NCBI RefSeq assembly: GCF_014650995.1
Contig: NZ_BMWA01000002.1
Location: forward strand, 290,544 to 354,543
Origin: Streptomyces viridiviolaceus
GTDB taxonomy: Bacteria; Actinomycetota; Actinomycetes; Streptomycetales; Streptomycetaceae
DNA: 64,000 nt
Reading direction: 5' to 3'
Position 1 is the stretch's first letter; each line of letters starts with the position of its first letter. A program made the translations under genes and the position numbers. Below the pieces are notes generated by a model that was not told the DNA's origin, ran no database searches, and was given only the letters and a program-made list of their open reading frames with translations. This document shows, one piece after another, positions 54,315 to 64,000 of the stretch.

Positions 54315-55615
54315 ATGGGGAGAACGGGGAGCACGGGAAGTACGCCGAGCACCGGTCGGCGCGGCGCGCTGGAGACGTACCGAGAGGTGATCGGCCTGAC
54401 CGGGCCGCTCCTGCCGGCGGTGTCCTTCCTGGGCCGGCTGCCGACGGCCACCGTCCAGTTCGGCAGCGTGCTCCTCGTCGCCCGCACCAGCGGCTCCCTG
54501 GCCGCCGCGGGGCTGACCGGCGGCGCGCTCGCCGTCGGACAGGTGGCCTGCGGGCCACTGGTGGGCCGGCTCGCGGACCGGCACGGCCAGCGCACGGTCG
54601 TGCTCGTGTTCAGCCTGGCCAACGCCCTGGCGATCGCGGCACTCGTGGCCGGAGCGCTCGCCGGGCTGCCGGTGCCCCTGCTGGCCGCCCTCGGCGCGGC
54701 GGCCGGCGCCAGCGTCCCCGTGATCGGCCCGCTGGCCCGCACCCGCCTGGTGGCCCTCGCCCGCCGTGCCGGAGCGCCCGAGGGCACCGTGGGCACCGCC
54801 CTGTCCTTCGAGAGCACCCTCGACGAGATCTCCTTCGTCCTCGGCCCGGCCCTGGTCGGCCTCGCGGCGGTACTGGCCCATCCGGCCCACGCCCTGGGCG
54901 CCGCGGCACTGCTGGTGGCCCTGTGCGGCACGGGCTTCGCGCTCCACCCGACGGCCCGGGCGGCGGCGGTCCCCGCCTCCGGCGGCCCACGCAGAGGTGC
55001 CCGTCCCCGGATCCCCCGTTCGGTCCACGCCCTCTACGCATCACTCGCCCTCCAGGGCGCGATGTTCGGGGCGTGCCAGGCGGGCATCACGGCGCTCACC
55101 GAACGGCTCGGGCAGCCGGACCAGGCCGGGCTGGTGTACGCCGCCATGGGGGTGATGAGCGCGGGCGCGGGGCTCGCCATGGCCGCCGTACCCGACCGGA
55201 TCGGCCTGCGGGCACGCTGGCGGGCGGCCACCGCGGCGGCGTGCCTGCTCTCCCTGCCCCTGCTGTGGACGGACGGCCTCGCCGCCCTGTACGCGGTCGT
55301 CACCGTGCTCGGCATCGCCTACGCCCCGCATCTGATCGCCGTGTTCGCGCTCACCGAACGGACGGTGCCGCGAGCCCGGCTCGCCGAGGCGATGGCCTTC
55401 GCGACCAGCGCGATCACCGGCGGCCAGGCCCTCGCGGTCGCCGTCACCGGCCGTACGGCCGAGTCCCACGGCCCCGCCGCCGCCTTCGCGGTGGCGAGCC
55501 TGGCCGCCGCCCTCGCCTGCCTGATCGCCCTGGCGGCGCGCCCGGCGCCGTACGCCGTACGCACCGGAGCGGTCCTCCACGCGCGCGTGGAGGACCGCTC
55601 CGGCGACCCGGCCTC

Positions 55616-55619
<4 letters not shown>
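54315..55619 (+). CDS. MFS transporter
   Basis: A 434-residue inner-membrane transporter with about 12 hydrophobic helices. The conserved loop 2-3 motif is GPLVGRLADRHGQRTVVLVF. Other helices include AVGQVACGPLVG, VAGALAGLPVPLLAALGAAA and ALYAVVTVLGIAYAPHLIAV. The substrate is unknown; sugar efflux or drug efflux are possible. The last 18 codons contain a 40-bp perfect palindrome, and the stop overlaps the convergent glgX stop by four bases. Confidence 0.85.
55564..55603. terminator. 40-bp perfect palindrome at the MFS/glgX convergence
   Basis: Bases 55564-55583 are the exact reverse complement of 55584-55603 (first arm CCGGAGCGGTCCTCCACGCG). The element is inside the MFS coding sequence, 13 bases before its end, and just beyond the glgX stop on the other strand. 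It is best read as a bidirectional terminator that the MFS gene has absorbed into its coding sequence. Confidence 0.8.
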
Positions 55620-57733
<2,114 letters not shown>

Positions 57734-58086
57734 GGACACGACTCTTTCAGGTGTGGGGCGCCGGTGCGGACGCCATGGCTCCGAGTCTCCCCGAAAGTGA
57801 GGCGACCACCTAGCACTCACGTGCTCCTACTCATCTGTCGGGGTTCCGCCCGGCGGGGGACGGAGGCGGGCGCAACGGATTCTTCCCCGCACCGTGCGAC
57901 GTCACCGCTATGAATCCGCTCACTCCCCACGGTCCGCCGGTGCGGAACGAGCCCGGGGAACAAGGACGTTGGGAAAACGAGCCTGTCCATCGGGCTGCAC
58001 CCGGGACCGCTCCCGGAGTACCCTTCCTTGATCGTTGAGACGGGGAGTCCCCGGGAGTGCTCAGGGGAGCGGAAGGCGGTGCGCGG
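57734..58086. other. 353-bp divergent intergenic region
   Basis: This region must hold promoters for glgX (minus) and the HEPN gene (plus). An AT-richer patch lies near 57875-57920 and another at 58015-58040. No long inverted repeat or small gene was recognised. Confidence 0.4.
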
Positions 58087-59334
58087 GTGGGCTCGGGAGG
58101 GCTGGAGCTGCCCCCTGGTGACGAGGGTCACGAGGGGAACTCCGCGGACGTCCCGCCCGGTGCGGTGTCCCTGGCGCGGCCGATGGGCGCGGGCGCGATC
58201 GGTCCGGAGCTGGACTGGGACGCCGAGGCCTGGCACGAGGTGCGCACGCGTGCGCAGCGGGCCGGCCGGGCCTACATCTGGCTGAACCTCGTCGAGCAGC
58301 GGCTGCGCGCGGTCGTGGCCGCCGTCCTGCGGCCCATCTACGAACCCGTCCACGGCGACGACTGGGTGGTCGCGGCGGCCGGGCCCGCCGGCCAGGAGTG
58401 GGTGCAGCGCGCGGTCGCCGTCCGCGAGGTCAGCCGGCGCAAGGGATATCTGCTCGACCCGGCCGACGACAACGTCCTCAGTTTCCTCACCCTGCCGCAG
58501 CTGCGCGAGCTGATGGTGCAGCACTGGCCCTGCTTCGAGCCCTACGTCGACGAACGCAGGGACGTCGAGCTCGCCCTGGACGAGCTGGAGGTCACCCGGA
58601 ACGTCGTCTCCCGCAACCGGGCGCTGTCCGAGGCGGTTCTGAACCAGGCCGAGCGGGCTTCCGCGCGGCTGCTGGAGATCCTCGGCGCGGGCAGTGACGT
58701 GCCGTCCGCGCGCCGGCTCCCCGTGGACGCGGTGGAGGACCTGGTCGGCGACCGGTACGCCGACGTGGTCGCCGTGCACCCGGACCGGGTGCGGCTGCTG
58801 CGCCAGTTCCCGGCCGAGGACATCTTCGGCAGCGCCCGCCGGCTGGACGCCCTCGGCATCGGCCTCAACCTGCTCGTGCAGAACTTCTCCGGTCGCCGCC
58901 TGGTGCGGCTGGCCGAGTCCGGCGGCCGGGTGCGGCTGCTGTTCCTGAACCCCGCCTCCAGCGCCGTCAAGCGGCGCGAGCGCGAACTGGGCATCAAGCG
59001 GGGTGAGCTGAGCCGGGCGGTGGAGATGAACATCCTGCACATGCGCCGGGTGCGCTCCCGGCTGCGCGACCCGGGCGCCTTCGAGATCCAGGTCTTCGAC
59101 GAGACGCCCCGCTTCACGGCCTACCTGGTCGACGGGGACGGGGCCGACGGCATCGCCGTCGTGCAGTCGTATCTGCGCCGGACACGGGGGATGGAGGCAC
59201 CGGTGCTCGTGCTGCGCAACGGGCGGAACGGCGGCAAGGTGGTGAAGTCGGACCAGCTCGATGAAAACGGACTCTTTCCCACCTACCGCGAGGAGTTCGA
59301 GCTGATGTGGGCGGATTCGCGCCCGGTGTCGTGA
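58087..59334 (+). CDS. SAV2148-type HEPN domain protein
   Basis: A 415-residue cytoplasmic protein matching, by recall, the actinobacterial SAV_2148 family annotated with a HEPN domain. Recognition segments are IGPELDWDAEAWHEVRTRAQ, RAYIWLNLVEQRLRAVVAAV, SRRKGYLLDPADDNVLSFLT and FEIQVFDETPRFTAYLVDGD. The C-terminal part (GIGLNLLVQNFSGRRLVRLA, VRLLFLNPASSAVKRRE) resembles sensing domains seen beside nucleases. HEPN proteins are often RNases, but a clear Rx4-6H motif was not found. The GTG at 58087 has GGAAGG eight bases upstream. An exonuclease gene follows 103 bases later. Confidence 0.8.
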   Translation: MGSGGLELPPGDEGHEGNSADVPPGAVSLARPMGAGAIGPELDWDAEAWHEVRTRAQRAGRAYIWLNLVEQRLRAVVAAVLRPIYEPVHGDDWVVAAAGPAGQEWVQRAVAVREVSRRKGYLLDPADDNVLSFLTLPQLRELMVQHWPCFEPYVDERRDVELALDELEVTRNVVSRNRALSEAVLNQAERASARLLEILGAGSDVPSARRLPVDAVEDLVGDRYADVVAVHPDRVRLLRQFPAEDIFGSARRLDALGIGLNLLVQNFSGRRLVRLAESGGRVRLLFLNPASSAVKRRERELGIKRGELSRAVEMNILHMRRVRSRLRDPGAFEIQVFDETPRFTAYLVDGDGADGIAVVQSYLRRTRGMEAPVLVLRNGRNGGKVVKSDQLDENGLFPTYREEFELMWADSRPVS

Positions 59335-59437
59335 CCGGCCGCGCGGGCACAATCGGAACGCGGGCCTCGGGTTGTCAGTGGCGCATGCGAAGGTGGAGGC
59401 CACTGGGGGAACGCACCACCGAGAAGGGGGACCGCCC

Positions 59438-60160
59438 ATGGGCTGGCACCGGGAGCTGCTGATCGGCTTCGACCTGGAGACGACGGGCACCGATCCGCGC
59501 GAGGCGCGCATCGTCACGGGGGCCGTGATCGAGGTCAGAGCCGGTGAGCCGGCGGGGCGCCGGGAGTGGCTGGCCGACCCCGGCGTGGAGATCCCGGCCG
59601 ACGCGGTGGCGGTGCACGGCATCAGCAACGAGCGCGCGGCCTCCGAGGGCCGGCCCGCCGACCAGGTCGCGGACGCTATCGCCGGTGTCCTCGCGGCCTA
59701 CTGGAAGACGGGCGTCCCGGTCGTCGCCTACAACGCGGCCTTCGACCTCAGCCTGCTCTCCGCCGAACTGCGGCGGTACGGGTTGCCGTCCCTGCGCGAC
59801 CGGCTGGGCGGTTCGGACCCCGCGCCGGTCATCGACCCGTACACCATCGACCGTGCCGTCGACCGCTACCGCCGGGGCAAGCGCAACCTGGAGGCGGTCT
59901 GCGCGGAGTACGGCGTCCCGCTCGACGCCGCCCACGACGCCTCGGCCGACGCCCTCGCCGCGGCGCGGCTGGCCTGCGCGATAGCCGGCCGCCACCCCAA
60001 GGTCGCGGCCCTCGGCCCGGCGCAACTGCACCGGCGCCAGATCGAGTGGTACGCCGAGTGGGCGGCGGACTTCCAGAACTTCCTGCGCCGCAAGGGCGAC
60101 GCCACGGCCGTCGTCGACGGGACGTGGCCGCTGCGCGAGCCGGCCGGCGAGCGGGTCTGA
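59438..60160 (+). CDS. DEDDh 3'-5' exonuclease (DnaQ-like)
   Basis: A 240-residue nuclease. Motif Exo I is IGFDLETTGTDP (Asp, Glu), Exo II is VAYNAAFDLSLL (Asp), and Exo III is AHDASADALAAARL (His, Asp). HGISNERAASEG is typical of the DnaQ/RNase T group. It is a stand-alone exonuclease domain, and the last about 60 residues (LHRRQIEWYAEWAADFQNFL) are an extension found in actinobacterial members. The substrate may be ssDNA or RNA. The start ATG has AAGGGGG upstream. It lies downstream of the HEPN gene and may be co-expressed with it. Confidence 0.9.
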   Translation: MGWHRELLIGFDLETTGTDPREARIVTGAVIEVRAGEPAGRREWLADPGVEIPADAVAVHGISNERAASEGRPADQVADAIAGVLAAYWKTGVPVVAYNAAFDLSLLSAELRRYGLPSLRDRLGGSDPAPVIDPYTIDRAVDRYRRGKRNLEAVCAEYGVPLDAAHDASADALAAARLACAIAGRHPKVAALGPAQLHRRQIEWYAEWAADFQNFLRRKGDATAVVDGTWPLREPAGERV

Positions 60161-60204
60161 GCCGACCGGGCCACCCGGCGGACGGGGCTCAACACGGCCC
60201 GCAC

Positions 60205-60430
60205 GGACGGAAGCGGAGGGACTCGCGCAGCGCACCCGCTTCGGGGCGGGGCGGGTTTGCCTGGGACCGGAAGCCGGAGGTACTCGCGCCGCGTTCGGTC
60301 TCGGATCGGACGGAGTCGCCCCCGGACCGGAAGCGGAGCCAATCGTGCCGTGCGCGCCTCGGAGTTCCGGACTCGTCCGGGACCGGAAGCGGAGCCAATC
60401 GTGCCGTGCGCGCCTCGGAGCGGGGCGGGC
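60205..60430. repeat. Degenerate tandem repeat of about 56-60 bp, four copies
   Basis: Copies begin near 60205, 60262, 60324 and 60380, each opening with (G)ACCGGAAGC-GGAG or a variant. The last two share a perfect 41-base identity (60324-60364 and 60380-60420, 56 bases apart). The unit contains GCCAATCGTGCCGTGCGCGC and a GGGCGGGCTCGCCTGG end. No frame has a start or ribosome-binding site. The array fills the gap between the convergent exonuclease and APH genes. Confidence 0.7.
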
Positions 60431-60462
60431 TCGCCTGGGATCGGGCGCGTGTGGGACCGGGG

Positions 60463-61326
60463 TCAGAACGGGTACCACCGCACCGTCGGGTCTCCCTCCC
60501 GCAGCGACGCCACCCGGCGTTCGAACTCGGTCAGCGCCTTGGGGTTGCTCGGCGCGTGCTGGGACACCCACGCACAGCTGGCCGTCTCACGGGCGCCGCG
60601 CAGCACCGCACAGCCGTCCCACTCGCGTACGTCCCAGCCGTAGGTCTCGGTGAAGGAGTCGTACGCCTCGGCGGGCAGTCCGTAGCGGTCCCGGCTCAGC
60701 GCCATGACCACCAGGTCGTGCTCGCGCAGGTCGGCGGAGAAGGTCTCCAGGTCGATCAGGACCGGCCCGTCGGGGCCGATGTGCACGTTGCGGGGCAGCG
60801 CGTCGCCGTGGATCGGGCCCGGCGGCAGATGGGGGGTGAGCGCGGCGGCGGCCGCCGCGAAACCGTCGCGGCGCTCGCGCAGGTACGCCGCGTCCGCGGG
60901 GTCGATCGCGTCGCCCGCGAGCCGCAGCCAGCGTTCCACGCCGCCGAGCAGATCACGGGGCGGCAGCTCGAAGGAGGGGGAGGGCAGTGTGTGGACCAGC
61001 CGGAGCAGTTCGGCCACGTCCCGCGGCTCCGCTGGCCGCACCGGATCGGGCAGCCGGTGCCAGAGGGTCACCGGATGCCCGTCGACGAGCAGCGCCTTCG
61101 GCTCGGCCGCCCGCACCGCCGGTACACCGGCCTCTTCCAGCCACACCGCGATGTCCAGCTCCCGGCGCGCCCGGTCGAGGAGTTCGGCGTCACGGCCCAC
61201 CTTGACCGCCAGATCACCGGCGGCGAACACCGCGTTCTCGCCCAGGGCGAGCGGCCGCGCGTCCTTGGCCGGGCCGGGCAGCACCCCCGCCGCGGCCAGT
61301 ACCTCCCGTGCCCGTGCCTCGTCCAT
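60463..61326 (-). CDS. Aminoglycoside phosphotransferase family kinase
   Basis: A 287-residue kinase-fold protein with an intact catalytic loop: PIHGDALPRNVHIGPDGPVL, where the Asp of HGD and the downstream Asn are in place, followed by the metal Asp in LIDLETFS. The N-lobe lysine is in GDLAVKVGRDAELLDRA. The substrate is probably a small metabolite or an aminoglycoside-like compound; a resistance role is not established. The ATG at 61326 has GGAGG six bases upstream. In contrast to the gene at 43628, its catalytic residues are complete. Confidence 0.87.
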   Translation of the reverse strand: MDEARAREVLAAAGVLPGPAKDARPLALGENAVFAAGDLAVKVGRDAELLDRARRELDIAVWLEEAGVPAVRAAEPKALLVDGHPVTLWHRLPDPVRPAEPRDVAELLRLVHTLPSPSFELPPRDLLGGVERWLRLAGDAIDPADAAYLRERRDGFAAAAAALTPHLPPGPIHGDALPRNVHIGPDGPVLIDLETFSADLREHDLVVMALSRDRYGLPAEAYDSFTETYGWDVREWDGCAVLRGARETASCAWVSQHAPSNPKALTEFERRVASLREGDPTVRWYPF

Positions 61327-61475
61327 CGCCCGCCTCCGTGTCCGTCCTCGACCGTTCTTCCGTCGGCCAGTGTCGCATTCGCACAGGTCGGAGGGTGTGC
61401 GCGGTGTCTTGACGGGGCACCGCGCCTTCACGACCATGACCAGGCCCGTCCGGGCCGCGCGAAGGGGCTGATGAC

Positions 61476-62417
61476 GTGACAGTGGTGACCGACGCGAAAA
61501 GACCGGCGCGCCGCGCGCCCGGCAACGGTCCGGGCCGGCCACGGCGTCCCGGCGACCACGGCGCGTGGTTCCTGGTGCTGCCCGCCCTGATCCCCATCCT
61601 GGTCCTCAGTGTCGGACCGCTGCTCTACGGGATCCTGCTGGCGTTCACCGACGCCCAGTCGGGCCGCACGCAGCCCACGCAGTGGATCGGCGGCCTGAAC
61701 TTCCGGGACCTGCTGCACGACACGCTCTTCTGGGAGTCGTTCCGGATCGGCCTGGTGTGGGCGGTCGGTGTGACCGTGCCGCAGTTCCTGCTCGCGCTCG
61801 GCCTCGCCCTGCTGCTCAACCAGAACCTGCGACTGCGCTGGCTGGCGCGTGCGCTCGCGATCATCCCGTGGGCGATGCCCGAGGTGGTCGTCGGCATCAT
61901 GTGGCGGATCGTCTACAACCCCGACGCGGGCATCCTCAACGAGACGCTGCGCGACCTCGGCCTCGGCGACGGCCGGGACTGGCTCAGCGGCCTGGCGACC
62001 GCCCTGCCGGCGGTGATCGTCGTCGGCGTCTGGGCGGGCATGCCGCAGACGACGGTCGCCCTGCTCGCCGGACTGCAGAACACGCCGCGCGAGCTGCACG
62101 AGGCCGCCGCGGTCGACGGCGCGGGCGCGTGGCGCCGGTTCCGCACGGTGACCTGGCCCGCCATCAGGCCGGTCGCCCTCGCCATCACGGCGCTCAACCT
62201 CATCTGGAACTTCAACTCCTTCGCCCTGGTCTACGTGCTGACCAACGGAGGCCCAGGCGGCCGGACCCGGCTGCCGATGCTGTTCGCCTACGAAGAGGCG
62301 TTCCGGTACGGACAGTTCGGCTACGCGGCGGCGATGGGCTGTGTCATGGTCGCCGTGATCTCCGTCCTGCTGGCGGTCTTCCTCGTCGGCCGGCTCCGGG
62401 GAGGCGAGGAGGCATGA
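61476..62417 (+). CDS. Carbohydrate ABC transporter permease (MalF type)
   Basis: A 313-residue inner-membrane permease with six helices, for example WFLVLPALIPILVLSVGPLL and LAITALNLIWNFNSFALVYV. The EAA loop that contacts the ATPase is HEAAAVDGAGAWRRFRTVTW. Family CUT1 is indicated. The GTG start at 61476 has GAAGGGG nine bases upstream. Its stop overlaps the next gene's start (ATGA). The ATPase may be the shared MsiK, as usual in Streptomyces; none is encoded here. Confidence 0.93.
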   Translation: MTVVTDAKRPARRAPGNGPGRPRRPGDHGAWFLVLPALIPILVLSVGPLLYGILLAFTDAQSGRTQPTQWIGGLNFRDLLHDTLFWESFRIGLVWAVGVTVPQFLLALGLALLLNQNLRLRWLARALAIIPWAMPEVVVGIMWRIVYNPDAGILNETLRDLGLGDGRDWLSGLATALPAVIVVGVWAGMPQTTVALLAGLQNTPRELHEAAAVDGAGAWRRFRTVTWPAIRPVALAITALNLIWNFNSFALVYVLTNGGPGGRTRLPMLFAYEEAFRYGQFGYAAAMGCVMVAVISVLLAVFLVGRLRGGEEA

Positions 62418-63247
62418 GGACCTCGACCGCGGCCCGCGCCGGCCAGTACGCCGCCCTGCTGGCTTATCTCGTCTTCCTGGCCTTCCCGTTCCTGTGGCTG
62501 ATCTCCACCGCCTTCAAGCCGCCGCGCGAGCTGGGCAGTCTGCACCCCACCTGGATCCCGGAAGACCCCACCCTCGCCAACTTCCGGCAGGCCTTCGACG
62601 AGCAGCCGCTGCTCCACGCCGCCCTCAACTCCCTGCTCGCCGCGCTCGGCGCCGCGCTGATCGCCGTGGTGATCGCGACCCCGATGGCCTACGTCATGGC
62701 CCGGCACCGCTCCCGGCTCACCAAGGCGACCACCGGATGGGTGGTGGTCAGCCAGGCGTTCCCCTTCGTCCTGCTGATCATCCCGCTCTTCCTGGTGCTG
62801 AAGAACCTCGGGCTGATCAACTCCGTTCCGGGGCTGGTGATGGTGTACGTGGTGTGGTCCCTGCCGTTCGCGCTGTGGATGCTCGCGGGGTACGTCCGTG
62901 CCGTACCCGTCGAGCTGGAGGAGGCGGCTGCCGTCGACGGTGCCGGGCGGCTGCGCACGCTCGTGTCGGTGACCGCACCGCTGCTCGCCCCGGGGATCGT
63001 GGCGACGGCGCTGTTCGCGTTCATCACCGCGTGGAACGAGTTCTTCTTCGCCCTCGTCCTGCTGAAGACCCCGGAGAAGCAGACCCTGCCGGTCGTGCTC
63101 ACCCACTTCATCGGCGCCGAGGGCGTCGCCGACCTCGGCCCGCTGGCGGCAGCCGCGTTCCTCGCGACGCTGCCCTCACTGGTCGTCTTCACGATCATCC
63201 AGCGACGGATCACGGGCGGCATGCTCGCCGGGGCGGTGAAGAGCTGA
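62414..63247 (+). CDS. Carbohydrate ABC transporter permease (MalG type)
   Basis: A 277-residue inner-membrane permease. Helices include YAALLAYLVFLAFPFLWLIS and LLAALGAALIAVVIATPMAY. The EAA loop is LEEAAAVDGAGRLRTLVSVT, and the C-terminal end ITGGMLAGAVKS is typical of MalG-like proteins. GAGGAGG immediately precedes the ATG, which overlaps the upstream stop by four bases. The next gene starts one base into this stop codon. Confidence 0.94.
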   Translation: MRTSTAARAGQYAALLAYLVFLAFPFLWLISTAFKPPRELGSLHPTWIPEDPTLANFRQAFDEQPLLHAALNSLLAALGAALIAVVIATPMAYVMARHRSRLTKATTGWVVVSQAFPFVLLIIPLFLVLKNLGLINSVPGLVMVYVVWSLPFALWMLAGYVRAVPVELEEAAAVDGAGRLRTLVSVTAPLLAPGIVATALFAFITAWNEFFFALVLLKTPEKQTLPVVLTHFIGAEGVADLGPLAAAAFLATLPSLVVFTIIQRRITGGMLAGAVKS

Positions 63248-64000
63248 TGCGCACGCGAATCGCCTTGCTCACCGCCCTCGCCCTGACCCTGCTCCTGGCC
63301 GGCTGCACGGGCGGCGGCAGCGACGCCGACGACGACCGGATCACTCTCCGCTTCCAGTCCCTGGCCTGGCAGGACGAGTCCGTGCGGGCCAACAAGGAGC
63401 TGGTGCGGGAGTGGAACGCCGACCACCCCGACGTCCAGGTGGAGTACGTCCAGGGCAGCTGGGACAGCGTCCACGACCAGCTCCTCACCTCCTTCGAGGG
63501 CGGCGAGGCGCCGGACATCATCCACGACGCCTCGGACGACCTCGCGGACTTCGCCTACGGCGGCTACCTGGCCGACCTGACCGACCTGCTGCCCGAGCGG
63601 CTGAAGTCCGACATCCCGCAGCGCAGTTGGGAGACGACCACCTTCGGGGACGGCGTCTACGGCGTGCCCTTCCTCCAGGAACCGCGCGTACTGATCGCCA
63701 ACACCGGGCTGCTGGAGAAGTCGGGCGTCCGGATACCGACGCCCGAACGCCCGTGGACCTGGCCGGAGTTCCGGCAGGTGACCGAGCAATTGAGCGGGGA
63801 CGGAAGGTACGGGGTGGCCTGGCCGCTGAAGGAGCCCGTGTCCGCCACGCTCAACCTGTCGCTGTCGGCCGGCGGGCAGCTCTTCCACCGCGGCGCGGAC
63901 GGCCGCGTCACCGTCCGCTTCGAGGAGGCCGACCAGGTGGTGCCGCGCACCATCCACGACCAGGCCAACACCGACCGCAGCGCGTCCTCGTCCACGCTGG
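63247..64000 (+). CDS. Sugar ABC transporter substrate-binding lipoprotein (partial, 3' end outside window)
   Basis: At least 251 residues, truncated by the window end. The ATG at 63247-63249 overlaps the permease stop codon (TGATG). The signal is MRTRIALLTALALTLLLAGC with lipobox LLAGC, then TGGGSDADDD. The mature part resembles extracellular solute-binding protein family 1: ITLRFQSLAWQDESVRANKE, VREWNADHPDVQVEYVQGSW and FEGGEAPDIIHDASDDLADF. DGVYGVPFLQEPRVLIANTG is the usual hinge-region segment. With the two permeases it forms a CUT1 importer; the sugar is unknown. Confidence 0.93.
   Translation, partial: MRTRIALLTALALTLLLAGCTGGGSDADDDRITLRFQSLAWQDESVRANKELVREWNADHPDVQVEYVQGSWDSVHDQLLTSFEGGEAPDIIHDASDDLADFAYGGYLADLTDLLPERLKSDIPQRSWETTTFGDGVYGVPFLQEPRVLIANTGLLEKSGVRIPTPERPWTWPEFRQVTEQLSGDGRYGVAWPLKEPVSATLNLSLSAGGQLFHRGADGRVTVRFEEADQVVPRTIHDQANTDRSASSSTL

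Noticed and set aside
60205..60430. CRISPR array
   Set aside because: Repeats are degenerate and contiguous with no unique spacers, and no cas genes are in the window.

Overview
The window is chromosomal DNA from a high-GC actinomycete, almost certainly a Streptomyces. The evidence is very high GC at third codon positions, frequent GTG starts, GTGA/ATGA start-stop overlaps, twin-arginine and lipobox exports, an SSI-type protease inhibitor, a CprB-type gamma-butyrolactone-receptor homologue and a geosmin synthase. From memory, the gene order resembles the S. coelicolor core-chromosome stretch running from hemE past geosmin synthase to glgX. About 60 genes were called. No rRNA, tRNA, CRISPR array, insertion sequence or prophage was found.

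Layout. 1-5.2 kb: RNase D, an orphan atypical response regulator, a DUF3000-type gene, hemE and a GNAT acetyltransferase. 5.2-9.8 kb: secreted GH5 glycosidase, secreted SGNH esterase with a ricin-type lectin domain, rhomboid protease and a small conserved gene. 9.8-14.7 kb: CoA-disulfide-reductase-like flavoenzyme, DUF4349 lipoprotein, then hemG(hemY)-hemQ; with hemE these supply late steps of the coproporphyrin-dependent heme pathway. 14.7-19 kb, all minus strand: TIGR04222-like membrane protein, a DUF692/MNIO enzyme that appears fused to a BufC/HvfC-like domain, a Pth2-like protein, a six-cysteine 64-residue protein and a polysaccharide deacetylase. 19-27 kb: Rieske flavoenzyme, PhoX-like phosphatase, slipin, SulP transporter plus beta-carbonic anhydrase, a secreted orphan and a ZapE-like ATPase.

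27-31 kb: a repeat-rich intergenic stretch, a RibD-type reductase, then a putative three-gene unit ending in murC-msrB behind a SigR-like promoter motif. 31-35.5 kb: a decayed histidine kinase and a complete glycine betaine/choline-type ABC transporter. 35.8-40.7 kb: cprB, an ARMT1-like phosphatase, geosmin synthase and a glutamine amidotransferase. 40.8-51.6 kb: two LysR regulators, M24 peptidase, a kinase-fold protein lacking its catalytic Asp, treZ, DUF1707-FHA protein, M14 carboxypeptidase coupled to an SSI-like inhibitor, and a stand-alone lipoamide dehydrogenase. 51.8-57.8 kb: treY, an MFS transporter and glgX; with treZ they cover glycogen debranching and conversion of maltodextrin to trehalose. 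58-64 kb: a SAV2148-type HEPN protein, DEDDh exonuclease, APH-family kinase, and a sugar ABC transporter whose binding-protein gene runs off the window.

The best candidate for an undescribed system is the MNIO (DUF692) locus at 14.7-18.1 kb. Other points of interest are two long perfect palindromes (38 and 40 bp), the kinase with compensating frameshifts, a SigR-like promoter ahead of murC-msrB, and degenerate repeats between genes. All functional calls rest on motif recognition by eye; no database search was run.
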